Assembly: GCA_022841665.1 (NCBI GenBank) | Contig: JALHRB010000015.1 | Location: 1 to 64,000, forward strand | From: Pseudolabrys sp. | GTDB lineage: Bacteria > Pseudomonadota > Alphaproteobacteria > Rhizobiales > Xanthobacteraceae | DNA length: 64,000 nt | Direction: 5' to 3' | Shown: positions 1-9,299 of the stretch, piece by piece | How positions within the stretch are numbered: position 1 is the stretch's first letter | How the letters are laid out: each line of letters begins with the position of its first letter | The notes under the pieces: model-generated | Seen by the model: the letters and a program-made list of their open reading frames with translations, nothing else | Told to the model about the DNA's origin: nothing | Database searches by the model: none | Position numbers and translations under genes: made by a program

Positions 1-609
<609 letters not shown>

Positions 610-699
610 GCGGCTTGTCGAAGCGCGTCCCGCCCGCCGTAGCTCGCGTGCGAGCGAAGGCGGGAGCGCGAAGGCGGATGAAGGAGGGTGTAACCCTTC

Positions 700-815
700 C
701 GTTCGCCCCCGCGAAAACGGGGACCCATCCCCGCTTGCGCGGGAATGAACGGATTAGCGTTACGCCTCTTCGCAGTCATGCCCGGGCTTGACCGGGCATC
801 CACGACTTCTTCAGA
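700..815. repeat. Cluster of intergenic palindromic repeats (REP-like)
   Basis: CGTTCGCCCCCGCGAAAACGGGGACCCATCCCCGCTTGCGCGGGAATGAACG, then GTCATGCCCGGGCTTGACCGGGCATCCACGAC; multiple inverted repeats in non-coding DNA. Confidence 0.65.
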
Positions 816-885
816 TGCGCAGTGCGAGTTGGCGGAAGGCTGGCCTACGTTTTCTTGTTGTGGGAAGCGGACTACGCCAAACTAG

Positions 886-1650
886 CTATAGCGCCTTGAA
901 TTCCTCCAACATCTTATTGCCGAGCTCCTCTATCGTGAGGAAATCCGAGAGTAGCTGGCCGTGGAACGGAACGAGACTCTGAGCCTCTATTAGCGAATGC
1001 GTCATCATCGGCTGGAACACGAGCATCTTACTCTGCTCAGCGCTTAGCCGATCATACTCCGCCGTATCGAACCGTCTCAGCGCCTCGCTCATCTGGCGCT
1101 CAAATTGATTGAACTCAGACATCTTGCTCCTCGGCACACCGCCTGGCGGAATGTAAAGCGGAATGCGGTGCGCGAGCGCATCGCGGAAATCTACCAAATA
1201 TTCCATCCAGTCGTCGCGGGCCTCAAGGTAGGCTCGAAATGCCGGCCGAAGGGTCGCGCGTACATCTGCGTTGGTCTTACGGAGGCCTACACGATTACGC
1301 GAAATTTTCTTATCGAGCGCCTTCTCATAAACCCACACCCACGCGAGATTGTCGATACACCCATACACGTTCGCGACGCAGGCCTGAATATTGATTTGCG
1401 CATCGTAAAGCTGATCGCGTGACGGAATGCGCACCGTGCCTGGAGGGATAATCTTATATACGTTTAGAAGGGCCCGGCGCAGCGTGCTAACTCGCCGTGA
1501 GAACCCGTGCGTGGCATATTCGCGCGCCTTATCAGTCTTCCATGAATTGTACGTATACTTCATCAAGAGGGTGTTAGCCCGACGGTCGACTTTTGCGAGC
1601 TCGGCTCGGAAGTTAGCGATGTGCTTCTTCTTAAAGTAGCGCTTCGTCAT
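886..1650 (-). CDS. Hypothetical protein (254 aa)
   Basis: Open frame with normal composition and lower GC than surroundings; no family recognised. Confidence 0.7.
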   Translation of the reverse strand: MTKRYFKKKHIANFRAELAKVDRRANTLLMKYTYNSWKTDKAREYATHGFSRRVSTLRRALLNVYKIIPPGTVRIPSRDQLYDAQINIQACVANVYGCIDNLAWVWVYEKALDKKISRNRVGLRKTNADVRATLRPAFRAYLEARDDWMEYLVDFRDALAHRIPLYIPPGGVPRSKMSEFNQFERQMSEALRRFDTAEYDRLSAEQSKMLVFQPMMTHSLIEAQSLVPFHGQLLSDFLTIEELGNKMLEEFKAL

Positions 1651-1799
1651 TCGGATATTTCCACTTCCGCGCGTCGCAGAGCTGGACCAACGGTTCTATG
1701 AAGATGAAGTCAAGCAAGCATGCCGCGGATGAGCGATAGCGAAATCCGTGGACGACTTTGCCGCCAACAATTCCGCATTCCGCTTCGCTCCATGCATAT

Positions 1800-2123
1800 C
1801 TACTTGCTTTCGCTTTTCTCTGATGTTTTTCCGAGCACCGCACCCAAAGCGATGAAGAACAGGACACGTAAAATGATCTGCCAGCCGAAAATTCCGCCAA
1901 TATTTAGGCAAAGCCAATAGATGGTGCCAGCGGCAGCAAACACGATCAGCGCCACGATTTTCGATGCCTTTAACTTCGTCGCCGGTACTAGAAAGGTCGC
2001 AATGCCCCATCCCACGAGCGCGCCCAACATGACCACCAGCGCCAATTCCTTTTCCCTCTGCGTGTAATACTCCGGCACCAAAAGATACTTACTTGCGAGT
2101 TCGATGGCGGCAGGAATATCCAT
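1800..2123 (-). CDS. Small predicted membrane protein (107 aa)
   Basis: Several hydrophobic segments (LALVVMLGALVGWGIATFLVPA, IVALIVFAAAGTIYWLCLNIGGIFGWQIILRVLFFIALGAVLG); start codon directly abuts the stop of the upstream ORF. Confidence 0.65.
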   Translation of the reverse strand: MDIPAAIELASKYLLVPEYYTQREKELALVVMLGALVGWGIATFLVPATKLKASKIVALIVFAAAGTIYWLCLNIGGIFGWQIILRVLFFIALGAVLGKTSEKSESK

Positions 2124-2999
2124 TTAAAGAAAGCTTGGTCCGGAGCAACTGATCATAGTTTCGGCTTGCGACAGACAAATTGCCATGCCGCCCGCGATCT
2201 CCTCGAGCGTGCCATTAAATATCAAGTCTAGAGACGCCCTACTCTCACCGCTGCCAACGATAATCGAATTGCGGTTTGCGACATCGTTGTTCTTGAAAAA
2301 ATCCATCAAGACCGCGTCTTTTGTTTTAGACACAAGTGGCTTGTCGCCAAATTGCACTAGCGGCGTAATTTTCTTGATGTATTCCGAGTTTACAAACGCA
2401 TTTAGGTCGCTACTCGATTTCACTGAACGGGGCAGTATAAGATAGAATACCGGTCTTTCTCCATTCATGCCGGCGCGGACTTGGACCGTCTTCTTTTCCT
2501 TATTGGGTGCGTAGCTGATTGCAAACCGAAACGGCCGCTTCGATCCGCCTTCGATTCTTGGGCCACCACCCTCGATGGATGCGAAATAGATCTGATTGCC
2601 GGCCTTTAAGTCCGGCAGGAAGACATCTGTATCGTAAGGCGAGCCTTGGTTACTCGTGAGACGGCTTCCGCCAATTCGCTTGGCATTCTCAGAAGAACTC
2701 CGCCAGGTCAGACAGTTGCCGTATTCAACGCCGGTCGCGCCCGATACCCAATTCAGTTTCGACCAATAGAAAACGAGCGTAGCATTCGATACAGAGCAGA
2801 CTTTGTGAATGAGTTGCACGCGATCGCGAGTCTCCCGATAACAGCTTGAAGAATAGAAAAGCTTTGAACTGGGGGTGGGCGGCCCAGCGGCGTGATCGTC
2901 GCAGTCGGCGGCGGCCGCCGCCGACACGAACACCAAGCCCAAAATCGCCGTCGATAGGCCTAGGCGGCCAAGACCCCTTTGCACAGTCGCTCCTTGCAT
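2124..2999 (-). CDS. Hypothetical exported protein (291 aa)
   Basis: N-terminal signal-like segment LGLSTAILGLVFVSAAAAADC; translationally abutting with ORF 1800-2123. Confidence 0.7.
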   Translation of the reverse strand: MQGATVQRGLGRLGLSTAILGLVFVSAAAAADCDDHAAGPPTPSSKLFYSSSCYRETRDRVQLIHKVCSVSNATLVFYWSKLNWVSGATGVEYGNCLTWRSSSENAKRIGGSRLTSNQGSPYDTDVFLPDLKAGNQIYFASIEGGGPRIEGGSKRPFRFAISYAPNKEKKTVQVRAGMNGERPVFYLILPRSVKSSSDLNAFVNSEYIKKITPLVQFGDKPLVSKTKDAVLMDFFKNNDVANRNSIIVGSGESRASLDLIFNGTLEEIAGGMAICLSQAETMISCSGPSFL

Positions 3000-3043
3000 A
3001 TTTATTCTACTCTAGCGAGTTTCTACGATTTATGCACGCTCTT

Positions 3044-3093
3044 CGAGACGCCGCTAAGCGGCCTCCTCAGAATGAGGCCGATAAGGCGTCTCG
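3044..3093. repeat. Nested hairpin (CGAGACGCC ... GGCCTC/GAGGCC ... GGCGTCTCG)
   Basis: Perfect 9-nt outer arms 3044-3052 and 3085-3093 enclosing a second hairpin. Confidence 0.75.
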
Positions 3094-3622
3094 CCCGCCA
3101 CCGGCAAAAAATCTTCCCCTAGGACTATTGACTCGCTCTGCCTTCCTAGACTATATTCCTCCCCATCCCACCCGCCGAGGGGCGTCTTCCGGAGACGAGC
3201 CGAAGATGGGGTGGGAGGCGGCGCCTGCGGGCGGGGCTCGTAACCCTGCCCCCGGGAGGCCCCGGGCCAACCGTCCGCCGGCACTACGACCGGCCGCCCC
3301 CGACTGGGGCTGGACGCTGGCGGAAGACGAAAGGCGGCGGGAGCCGCCCGGATGGGAGGTGCCGAAAGCCCTCCCGGTCATGCCGCCCGGAAGATCGGTC
3401 CCCGGGGACTTACGAAGAACGCCGCAAGCGGAGCGCCGGGAGGCGCGCCTTCGCACAGCGCTCGCGAAGGCGGGACGCCTCAAGCGTCTCGGGCGGCCGC
3501 GCCGGCCGCTCAGGAGGGTGCGCAGCCCTCCGCGTTTCCCGGCGCTCCGCTCCCCTCGCTTTTATTGGGGAGACGCGCGACGGCTCTCCCCGGGCCGGTC
3601 AAGAACAGGGGCGGCGGAGCAT
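3094..3622 (-). repeat. GC-rich structured non-coding repeat, copy A (diverged homologue of 57797-58390)
   Basis: No convincing CDS. Collinear with copy B through shared blocks GCTCCGCCGCCCCTGTT, CCCCGCCCGCnGGCGCCGC, GACGCCCCTCG and a T6 tract. Confidence 0.7.
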
Positions 3623-3732
3623 TGGCTGTTTGACATTCGAATCCGCAAACGAAAGCGCGCGCCGCGCGAACGTATCGTCCGGAGAGAACGCCAACGCATC
3701 GCCCGAAGAGAGAGAGCCTCGCGTTGCGAAAC

Positions 3733-4704
3733 CTACTCGCCCAACACGCGCGCCAAACACGCCTTGAATTCGGTGTTGCCGGTGAAGCCGTTGCAGGCGT
3801 TGGTCACCGAGCGCGCCTGGATGTCGCCGAGGAAGCAAGGCTGCCAGGCCTTCTGCTTGCAGTTCTCGTAGCCGGCGATCACCTGCTGCACGAAGCTGCG
3901 CGGGCGCGCGGAGGAAAGCCCTGTGCGCAGGTCGGCGTTGAGCTTGCGCTCGCAGACGGCGCAGGCATAGCGCGGCGCGCGCTGGCCGGCCGGGCCCATC
4001 GCTTCATCGGTGGAAGACTGGTCGGCCGCCGGTGCCGGTTGCCCCGGCGCACGCCGTTGCGTTCCCGCCACCGGCCGTTTCGACGGCAGGAGTTGCGCGC
4101 TGGTGCCGGGCTGGCACGCGCGCACCGTGCAGGAGGCCTGGCCGGAATGCGTGCGGCATTCGGAAAGCGCGCGCGCCCGCGCTTCGCCCTCGGAAGCGAA
4201 GCTCCACGAATAGCCGCCGCGGCCGTTGGCGGCCTGCGCGTAGCAGCCCCAGTTGCCGGTATCGGCGATGGTGCCGTCCGGCGCCGCTTGCGGCGGCGGC
4301 GCGGTGCGCTGGCGCGCGGGCGCATTGCCGGCGCTGGTGCCGCGCTGGCAATAGCGCACGCTGCACGAGGAGCCGCCGCGCGCGCGGCATTCGTTGAGCG
4401 CGCGGCTGCGGGCGTCGCCTTCGCTGGCAAAGCCCCACGAATTGCCGCTCGCGCCGTTGCTTGCCCGCGCGAAGCAGCCCCAGTTCTCGGAATAAGTCTG
4501 GCCGCCGCCGCGCGGGCCGCGCGCGCCGACGCAGGCCGTGGTCTGGTAGTTGTAGACGCCGCCCATGCAGACGCACCAGCTCATATAGCCGGCAGTGTAG
4601 GTGCGCGGATCGGGCGGCGAGCCGCAGTTTTGCGCGCGCGCCTGCGCCCCGGCGAAAAGCGCCATGAGCATGATGGCCAGCGCGACGGAGGCCCGGCGGG
4701 GCAT
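3733..4704 (-). CDS. DUF4189-like exported protein with two repeated domains
   Basis: Signal peptide from the internal Met (MPRRASVALAIMLMALFAGAQARA); two repeats of NWGCxAxAxNGxxGxSWxFASEGxAxxRALxECRxxGGxxCxVRxCQxGTSA. Confidence 0.8.
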   Translation of the reverse strand: MPRRASVALAIMLMALFAGAQARAQNCGSPPDPRTYTAGYMSWCVCMGGVYNYQTTACVGARGPRGGGQTYSENWGCFARASNGASGNSWGFASEGDARSRALNECRARGGSSCSVRYCQRGTSAGNAPARQRTAPPPQAAPDGTIADTGNWGCYAQAANGRGGYSWSFASEGEARARALSECRTHSGQASCTVRACQPGTSAQLLPSKRPVAGTQRRAPGQPAPAADQSSTDEAMGPAGQRAPRYACAVCERKLNADLRTGLSSARPRSFVQQVIAGYENCKQKAWQPCFLGDIQARSVTNACNGFTGNTEFKACLARVLGE

Positions 4705-4866
4705 GAGGCGAACTCGCGGTCGACGTCCGCCGACGATACTCCGCCTGCGGGCCGGTTGAATCAAGACGCCAGGCTTCGTTGCAACGGTAGCCGGGGATGC
4801 GCGCATGGCGGAGAACGCGCGGGTGCCGCGCTGCGCGTGCCTGTGCAACCGCCGATCCGTACAGCA

Positions 4867-4893
4867 AAATGGCCGGGACAAGCCCGGCCATTG
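4867..4893 (-). terminator. Rho-independent-type terminator downstream of ORF 4921-5376
   Basis: Minus strand AATGGCCGGGCTTGTCCCGGCCATTTTGC. Confidence 0.6.
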
Positions 4894-4920
4894 CGCGACT
4901 CGGATCGAACGCCCGCGCGC

Positions 4921-5376
4921 CTACCGCATCGAGATCGCGAGCCCGTTCAGGTCGGCGGCGACGATGGCGCCGACCGAGCGGCCGGACAGCGTGAGCACCG
5001 CGCCGTTCTGGTTGGTCAGCACGATCGCGCTCGCACCCGGGCCGATCGCCGCGCCCGCGCCGGCCGCGGCATAGACGCCGGTGACGTCGGACGGGCGGCG
5101 GATGTTGGACACGCGGCCGTGGAATTCGGTCGACGAGGCGCCGAACGTGAAGCCGTAGCTGATGCCGCCGATCGAGATCGGATAGTTGCGGCCCTTGAAG
5201 CGCAGCGTGCCGCTGCCACCCGAGCCGCCGAAGATGAAGCCGGCCTTGAGCACGCTGAAGCGGATCGAGCCGCTGTCGGCAAAAGCGGGGCTGGTGGTGA
5301 GCGCGGCGGTGGCGCCGGCGCCGGCAAGCGCGGTCACGGCGACGAGCGCGGCGCGAAGTGCAGTCGGGATACGCAT
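4921..5376 (-). CDS. Exported protein, DUF1134-like/EipA-like (tentative)
   Basis: MRIPTALRAALVAVTALAGAGATAALTTSPAFA signal; GSIRFSVLKAGFIFGGSGGSGTLRFKGRNYPISIGGISYGFTFGAS. Confidence 0.7.
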   Translation of the reverse strand: MRIPTALRAALVAVTALAGAGATAALTTSPAFADSGSIRFSVLKAGFIFGGSGGSGTLRFKGRNYPISIGGISYGFTFGASSTEFHGRVSNIRRPSDVTGVYAAAGAGAAIGPGASAIVLTNQNGAVLTLSGRSVGAIVAADLNGLAISMR

Positions 5377-5538
5377 AAGAAAAGCTCCTTGGGTGGGCGA
5401 AAGGCGGTCTGCGCGCGGCCGCGCGTGATGCGTCCGGCCGCGGCAGGAAGAACGGGTGTCCAGCAACAATCCGCCAGCCTCGCTCCGGTTCCATGCCAGG
5501 AACCGGGAAGCCTCCCGAAAGCGGCGGCCGGGCCGGCG

Positions 5539-6039
5539 CTAGCGCTTGAACAGGCCCATGATCGTGGCTTTCGCCAGCGTCTTGAAATGCAGGTTGAAGC
5601 CGATCTGCGCCGCCGGCGTGTCTTCCTTCACGCCCAGCATTTCGTTCACCGCATGGACCGTGAACAAATAGCGGTGTGGGTGGTCGCCCTCCGGCGGGCA
5701 CGGGCCGCCGTAGCCGGCGAAGCCGTAGTCGGTGCGCGTCTGCAGCGCGCCCTTGGGCAGCGCGCCGCCCTTGTTGCCGGCGCCGAGCGGCAGCTCGGTC
5801 ACGTCGGGCGGAATGTTCACCACCAGCCAGTGCCAGAAGCCGGAGCCGGTCGGCGCGTCGGGGTCGTAGCAGGTGATGGCGAAGCTCTTGGTGCCGGCCG
5901 GGCCGGGCGACCATTTCAGGTGCGGCGACACGTTCTCGCCGCCGCAGCCGAAGCCGTGATCGGCCGAGCCGGCATGCGTCATCTTCAGGTAGTCGCCGTC
6001 CTTGAAGCTGTTGCTGGAAATCGTGAACGCCATGACCAT
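5539..6039 (-). CDS. YbhB/YbcL family Raf kinase inhibitor-like (PEBP) protein
   Basis: ENVSPHLKWSPGPAGTKSFAITCYDPDAPTGSGFWHWLVVNIPPDV and GYGGPCPPEGDHPHRYLFTVHAV motifs. Confidence 0.92.
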   Translation of the reverse strand: MVMAFTISSNSFKDGDYLKMTHAGSADHGFGCGGENVSPHLKWSPGPAGTKSFAITCYDPDAPTGSGFWHWLVVNIPPDVTELPLGAGNKGGALPKGALQTRTDYGFAGYGGPCPPEGDHPHRYLFTVHAVNEMLGVKEDTPAAQIGFNLHFKTLAKATIMGLFKR

Positions 6040-6111
6040 CTCCTTGCACCGTCGCGCGCGGCCAAGCCTAGCCCGTCCGCGGCAATGTGCAACGGGCGAA
6101 TTGCCCGGCGG

Positions 6112-6351
6112 CTATTTGCCCGCCGCCTTGCGCAGCGCGGCGTTGATGCGGTCCTGCCAGCCCGGCCCCTCCTCCTGGAAGAAGTCGAGCACGTCGCGGT
6201 CGATGCGCAGCGACACCATCTCCTTGGCGCCGGGAATGGACGGCGCCGCCGGCGGCAGCTCGGCCGGCTTGGTGGTCGCGGCCTTGAAGGCCTTCTCGGC
6301 CTCGGAGCGGGAATCGAATGTGGGACGTCGGGCCATGCCATCTATTAGCAT
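6112..6351 (-). CDS. BrnA-like antitoxin family protein
   Basis: GAKEMVSLRIDRDVLDFFQEEGPGWQDRINAALRKAAGK is the typical BrnA C-terminal block. Confidence 0.8.
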   Translation of the reverse strand: MLIDGMARRPTFDSRSEAEKAFKAATTKPAELPPAAPSIPGAKEMVSLRIDRDVLDFFQEEGPGWQDRINAALRKAAGK

Positions 6352-6418
6352 GGCGGGACTCCCGCAACCATTGCCGCGTTCCTAGGTTGAGGTCGGACAA
6401 GCCAACGCGAGGTGTGCC

Positions 6419-6664
6419 ATGGCGCAAGTGATTTACGAGATCGTCGAGCATGACGGCGGCTGGGCCTACAAGGCCGAAGGCGTGTTCTCGGAGACCTATC
6501 CTACGCACGCCGCGGCGCTCAAGGCGGCGCAGGCCGCCGCGGCCGAGCAGCGCGTGCCGGGGCCGACCGAGGTCATCCAGTACGAGGACGAGAAAGGCCG
6601 CTGGCACACCGAGACCGCGCGCGGCATCGACCGCCCGGAGACGGCGGTGAAGGACAAAGAGTAG
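6419..6664 (+). CDS. DUF2188-like small protein
   Basis: YEIVEHDGGWAYKAEGVFSETYPTHAAALKAAQAAAAEQ...YEDEKGRWHTE. Confidence 0.7.
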   Translation: MAQVIYEIVEHDGGWAYKAEGVFSETYPTHAAALKAAQAAAAEQRVPGPTEVIQYEDEKGRWHTETARGIDRPETAVKDKE

Positions 6665-6722
6665 CATGCTATTCTTGCCCCGCGCCGCCCTCCTGCGGCG
6701 GTCACTGGCAAGGACAAATCTC

Positions 6723-7361
6723 ATGCTCACGCTTTATTACGCGCCCGGCACCTGCGCGCTCGCCACCCATATCGCGCTGATCGACGCCGGCGCCGCTTTC
6801 GACCTGGTGCGCGTGAACTTCGCGCAGGAAGAGCAGCGCAAGCCCGACTACCTGTCCGTCAATCCCAAGGGCCGCGTGCCTTCGCTGCGGACCGAGCGCG
6901 GTATCCTCACCGAGACCCCGGCCCTGCTCGCCTATGTGGCGCAGCGTTTCCCGCAGGCGAAACTGGCGCCGCTCGACGACCCCTTCGCCTTCGCGCAAGC
7001 GCAGGAGTTCAACAGCTACCTCTGCTCGACCGCGCATGTCGCCCATGCGCACCTGCGGCGCGGCCATCGCTGGGTCGACGCCAATGACACCGCGGCGATC
7101 GAGGCGATGCGCCGCCACGTGCCGGTGTCGGTCACGCAGATCTTCGAGCTGATCGACACGAAAATGCTCAAGGGCCCCTGGGTGCTCGGCGACACCTACA
7201 GCATCTGCGACCCTTATCTCTACACGCTCGCCACCTGGCTGGAAGGCGACGGCGTCGACCTCAACCGCATCCCCAAGGTGCGCGAACACCGGGAGCGCAT
7301 GGCGGCGCGTGACAGCGTCAAGCGCGCCCATGCCGAGCAAAGCAAGGCCGCGGCCGCGTGA
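6723..7361 (+). CDS. Glutathione S-transferase family protein
   Basis: MLTLYYAPGTCALATHIALIDAGAAFDLVRVNFAQEEQRKPDYLSVNPKGRVPSLRTERGILTETPALLAYVA. Confidence 0.93.
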   Translation: MLTLYYAPGTCALATHIALIDAGAAFDLVRVNFAQEEQRKPDYLSVNPKGRVPSLRTERGILTETPALLAYVAQRFPQAKLAPLDDPFAFAQAQEFNSYLCSTAHVAHAHLRRGHRWVDANDTAAIEAMRRHVPVSVTQIFELIDTKMLKGPWVLGDTYSICDPYLYTLATWLEGDGVDLNRIPKVREHRERMAARDSVKRAHAEQSKAAAA

Positions 7362-7374
7362 GGACGAACCGGAA

Positions 7375-7980
7375 ATGAGCAGATCTCCGCTTCCCCTCGC
7401 CGCACTCATTTTGGCTCTGCTCATGCTCGCCGCCGCGCCGGCCGCCGCGCAGTTCTTCGGCCGCTTGACCGAGCCGACCATCGAGGACGTCGCACCCGGC
7501 GTCGACCATGGCTCGAGCGAGGAAGGCATCGGGGAGGAATGGCGCAAGCGGCCGGTGTTCTACCGCACCGACCAGCCGCCCGGCACCATCATCGTCAACA
7601 CCAACGACCGCTACCTCTATCTGGTGATGGGCAACAACAACGCCATGCGCTACGGCATCGGCGTCGGCCGCGACGGCTTCACCTGGGGCGGCACGCAGAA
7701 GATCACGCTCAAGCGCGAATGGCCGGACTGGGTGCCGCCGCCGGAGATGATCGCGCGCCAGCCTTATCTGCCGCGCTGGATGGCGGGCGGGCCGGGCAAT
7801 CCGCTCGGCGCGCGCGCGATGAACCTGGGCGCCACGGTCTACCGCATCCATGGCACCAACGCGCCGGAGACGATCGGGCACGCGGTGTCGTCGGGCTGCT
7901 TCCGCCTGGTGAATGACGATGTGGTCGATCTCTACAACCGCGTCCCGCTCGGCACCAAGGTGATGGTGCTGCACCAGTAG
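7375..7980 (+). CDS. L,D-transpeptidase (YkuD domain)
   Basis: IIVNTNDRYLYLVMGNNNAMRYGIGVGRDGFTWGG...YRIHGTNAPETIGHAVSSGCFRLVNDDVVDLYNRV (HGT...SxGC.R catalytic motif). Confidence 0.95.
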   Translation: MSRSPLPLAALILALLMLAAAPAAAQFFGRLTEPTIEDVAPGVDHGSSEEGIGEEWRKRPVFYRTDQPPGTIIVNTNDRYLYLVMGNNNAMRYGIGVGRDGFTWGGTQKITLKREWPDWVPPPEMIARQPYLPRWMAGGPGNPLGARAMNLGATVYRIHGTNAPETIGHAVSSGCFRLVNDDVVDLYNRVPLGTKVMVLHQ

Positions 7981-8000
7981 CGGAGGCCGCGCCGCCCGCC

Positions 8001-9221
8001 TTACGCGGCCGCCTGCTTGCCGTGCTCGATGTCGATTTGCGGCGGTAGCGTCGCCCCGAGCGCAGCGTGCAGATAGCAGGTCCTGGCCGCCACCGTCATC
8101 AGCATCTCGTAGGCCTCCTCGCTCTCCTCGCCGTTGAGAAAGAGATGCGTATCCACCGGCTCGGCCGCACCGGTCCAGGCGCCGGCCGGCGCGCCGCTCA
8201 GCGCATAAGGTGACGCCTGCACGATGCGCACGCCGCGGATCTTCAGCTTCTGATGCTCGATGTAGCGCAGCAACTGGGTGATGTAGCAAAACACGATGCC
8301 GGCGCTGGTGAGCGCGAGGCCACAGGGCGCGCTGCCGCCGCCGGCGCGCTCGTCGGAGCGGATCGCAAAATGGCTGGTGCGCGGAAAACCGAGCCTCACC
8401 ACCGTTTCCGTCAGGCCGGCAGGATCGGTGAGGCGGCAATTGCCCCAGACATCGATGACCACGCGGCCTTTGGTCTCGGCCGCCTGGTAGACGAACTCGC
8501 CCTGCGTGGTCCCCCCGGTCTTATAGACGAGATCGCGCGGCGCGGCGGCGCCTTCGAGCGGCGCCGGCGGCTTGCGGTAAGTGACGAAGGGATCGACGGC
8601 ATCCGGCGATGGCGACACCGGCAGCCGCGTCACCTGCCGACGCCGGCCGTTGACATACAGCGCGAACGTATTGACCAGCGGCACGCGCATGGTCGCCAGC
8701 GCCGGCGAAGCCAGCGCGGCGTCGCGCACCAATTCATCGATCTGCGCCGAACTGGCGCGCGAGTCGACGCGCACCTTGAGCTTCGCCGGCTCGGCGGCAC
8801 CGACGCCGGTGCCCTGGAAGAACGAGCCGGTCATCGAATAGCGATTGTGCACTTCGACATCGAGGCTGGCGAGCGCGATGGCGCGCGTGCGCGCCAGCGC
8901 AACGATGCGGTTGACGAGATCGGCATTGAGCCCGGCGCTGTAGAAGCCGAGCGGAAACGGCGCGAGGTCGGTGCCCTTGAGCTGCGCGCCCTCGTCGCTG
9001 ACCAGCCGGAAGGCGCAGCCGCCTTCGGCTTCCTGCGCTACGCATTCCTTCTGATGCCCGCCGATCTGTCGCGCCTCGGCGAGAAAAACAGCACGCCCGC
9101 TGGCGGACGCGGCGGCCGTGGCCTGCCCCTGCCGCACTTTGAAGGCGAGCGGAAAGCCGGAGCTTTCGATCGATTCAATTGACGCCATGGTTTTGCTCTC
9201 TTCTCCGACAGGCGATGACAA
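8001..9221 (-). CDS. OsmC family protein with two OsmC-like halves (start may be MASIESIES)
   Basis: Two halves each with an OsmC-like pattern (DLAPFPLGFYSAGLNADLV...; GLALTSAGIVFCYITQLLRYIEHQKLKIRGVRI...). Confidence 0.75.
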   Translation of the reverse strand: MSSPVGEESKTMASIESIESSGFPLAFKVRQGQATAAASASGRAVFLAEARQIGGHQKECVAQEAEGGCAFRLVSDEGAQLKGTDLAPFPLGFYSAGLNADLVNRIVALARTRAIALASLDVEVHNRYSMTGSFFQGTGVGAAEPAKLKVRVDSRASSAQIDELVRDAALASPALATMRVPLVNTFALYVNGRRRQVTRLPVSPSPDAVDPFVTYRKPPAPLEGAAAPRDLVYKTGGTTQGEFVYQAAETKGRVVIDVWGNCRLTDPAGLTETVVRLGFPRTSHFAIRSDERAGGGSAPCGLALTSAGIVFCYITQLLRYIEHQKLKIRGVRIVQASPYALSGAPAGAWTGAAEPVDTHLFLNGEESEEAYEMLMTVAARTCYLHAALGATLPPQIDIEHGKQAAA

Positions 9222-9299
9222 TGTCGCGTGCCGACGCGCGATGCAACGCTGCGGTCCCGTTTTACAGGACGGCAGCGCCGGCCGCGCACGGCCTGGGCG

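Noticed and set aside
2846-3871. 341-aa plus-strand ORF MKNRKALNWGW...
   Set aside because: Arg/Pro-biased translation typical of high-GC non-coding frames; overlaps the minus-strand gene start and the structured repeat.
3724-6348. 874-aa plus-strand ORF and 681-aa minus ORF (4004-6049)
   Set aside because: Both are shadow frames across DUF4189-like, DUF1134-like and PEBP genes; composition (Arg/Ala/His-rich) is that of out-of-frame high-GC DNA.
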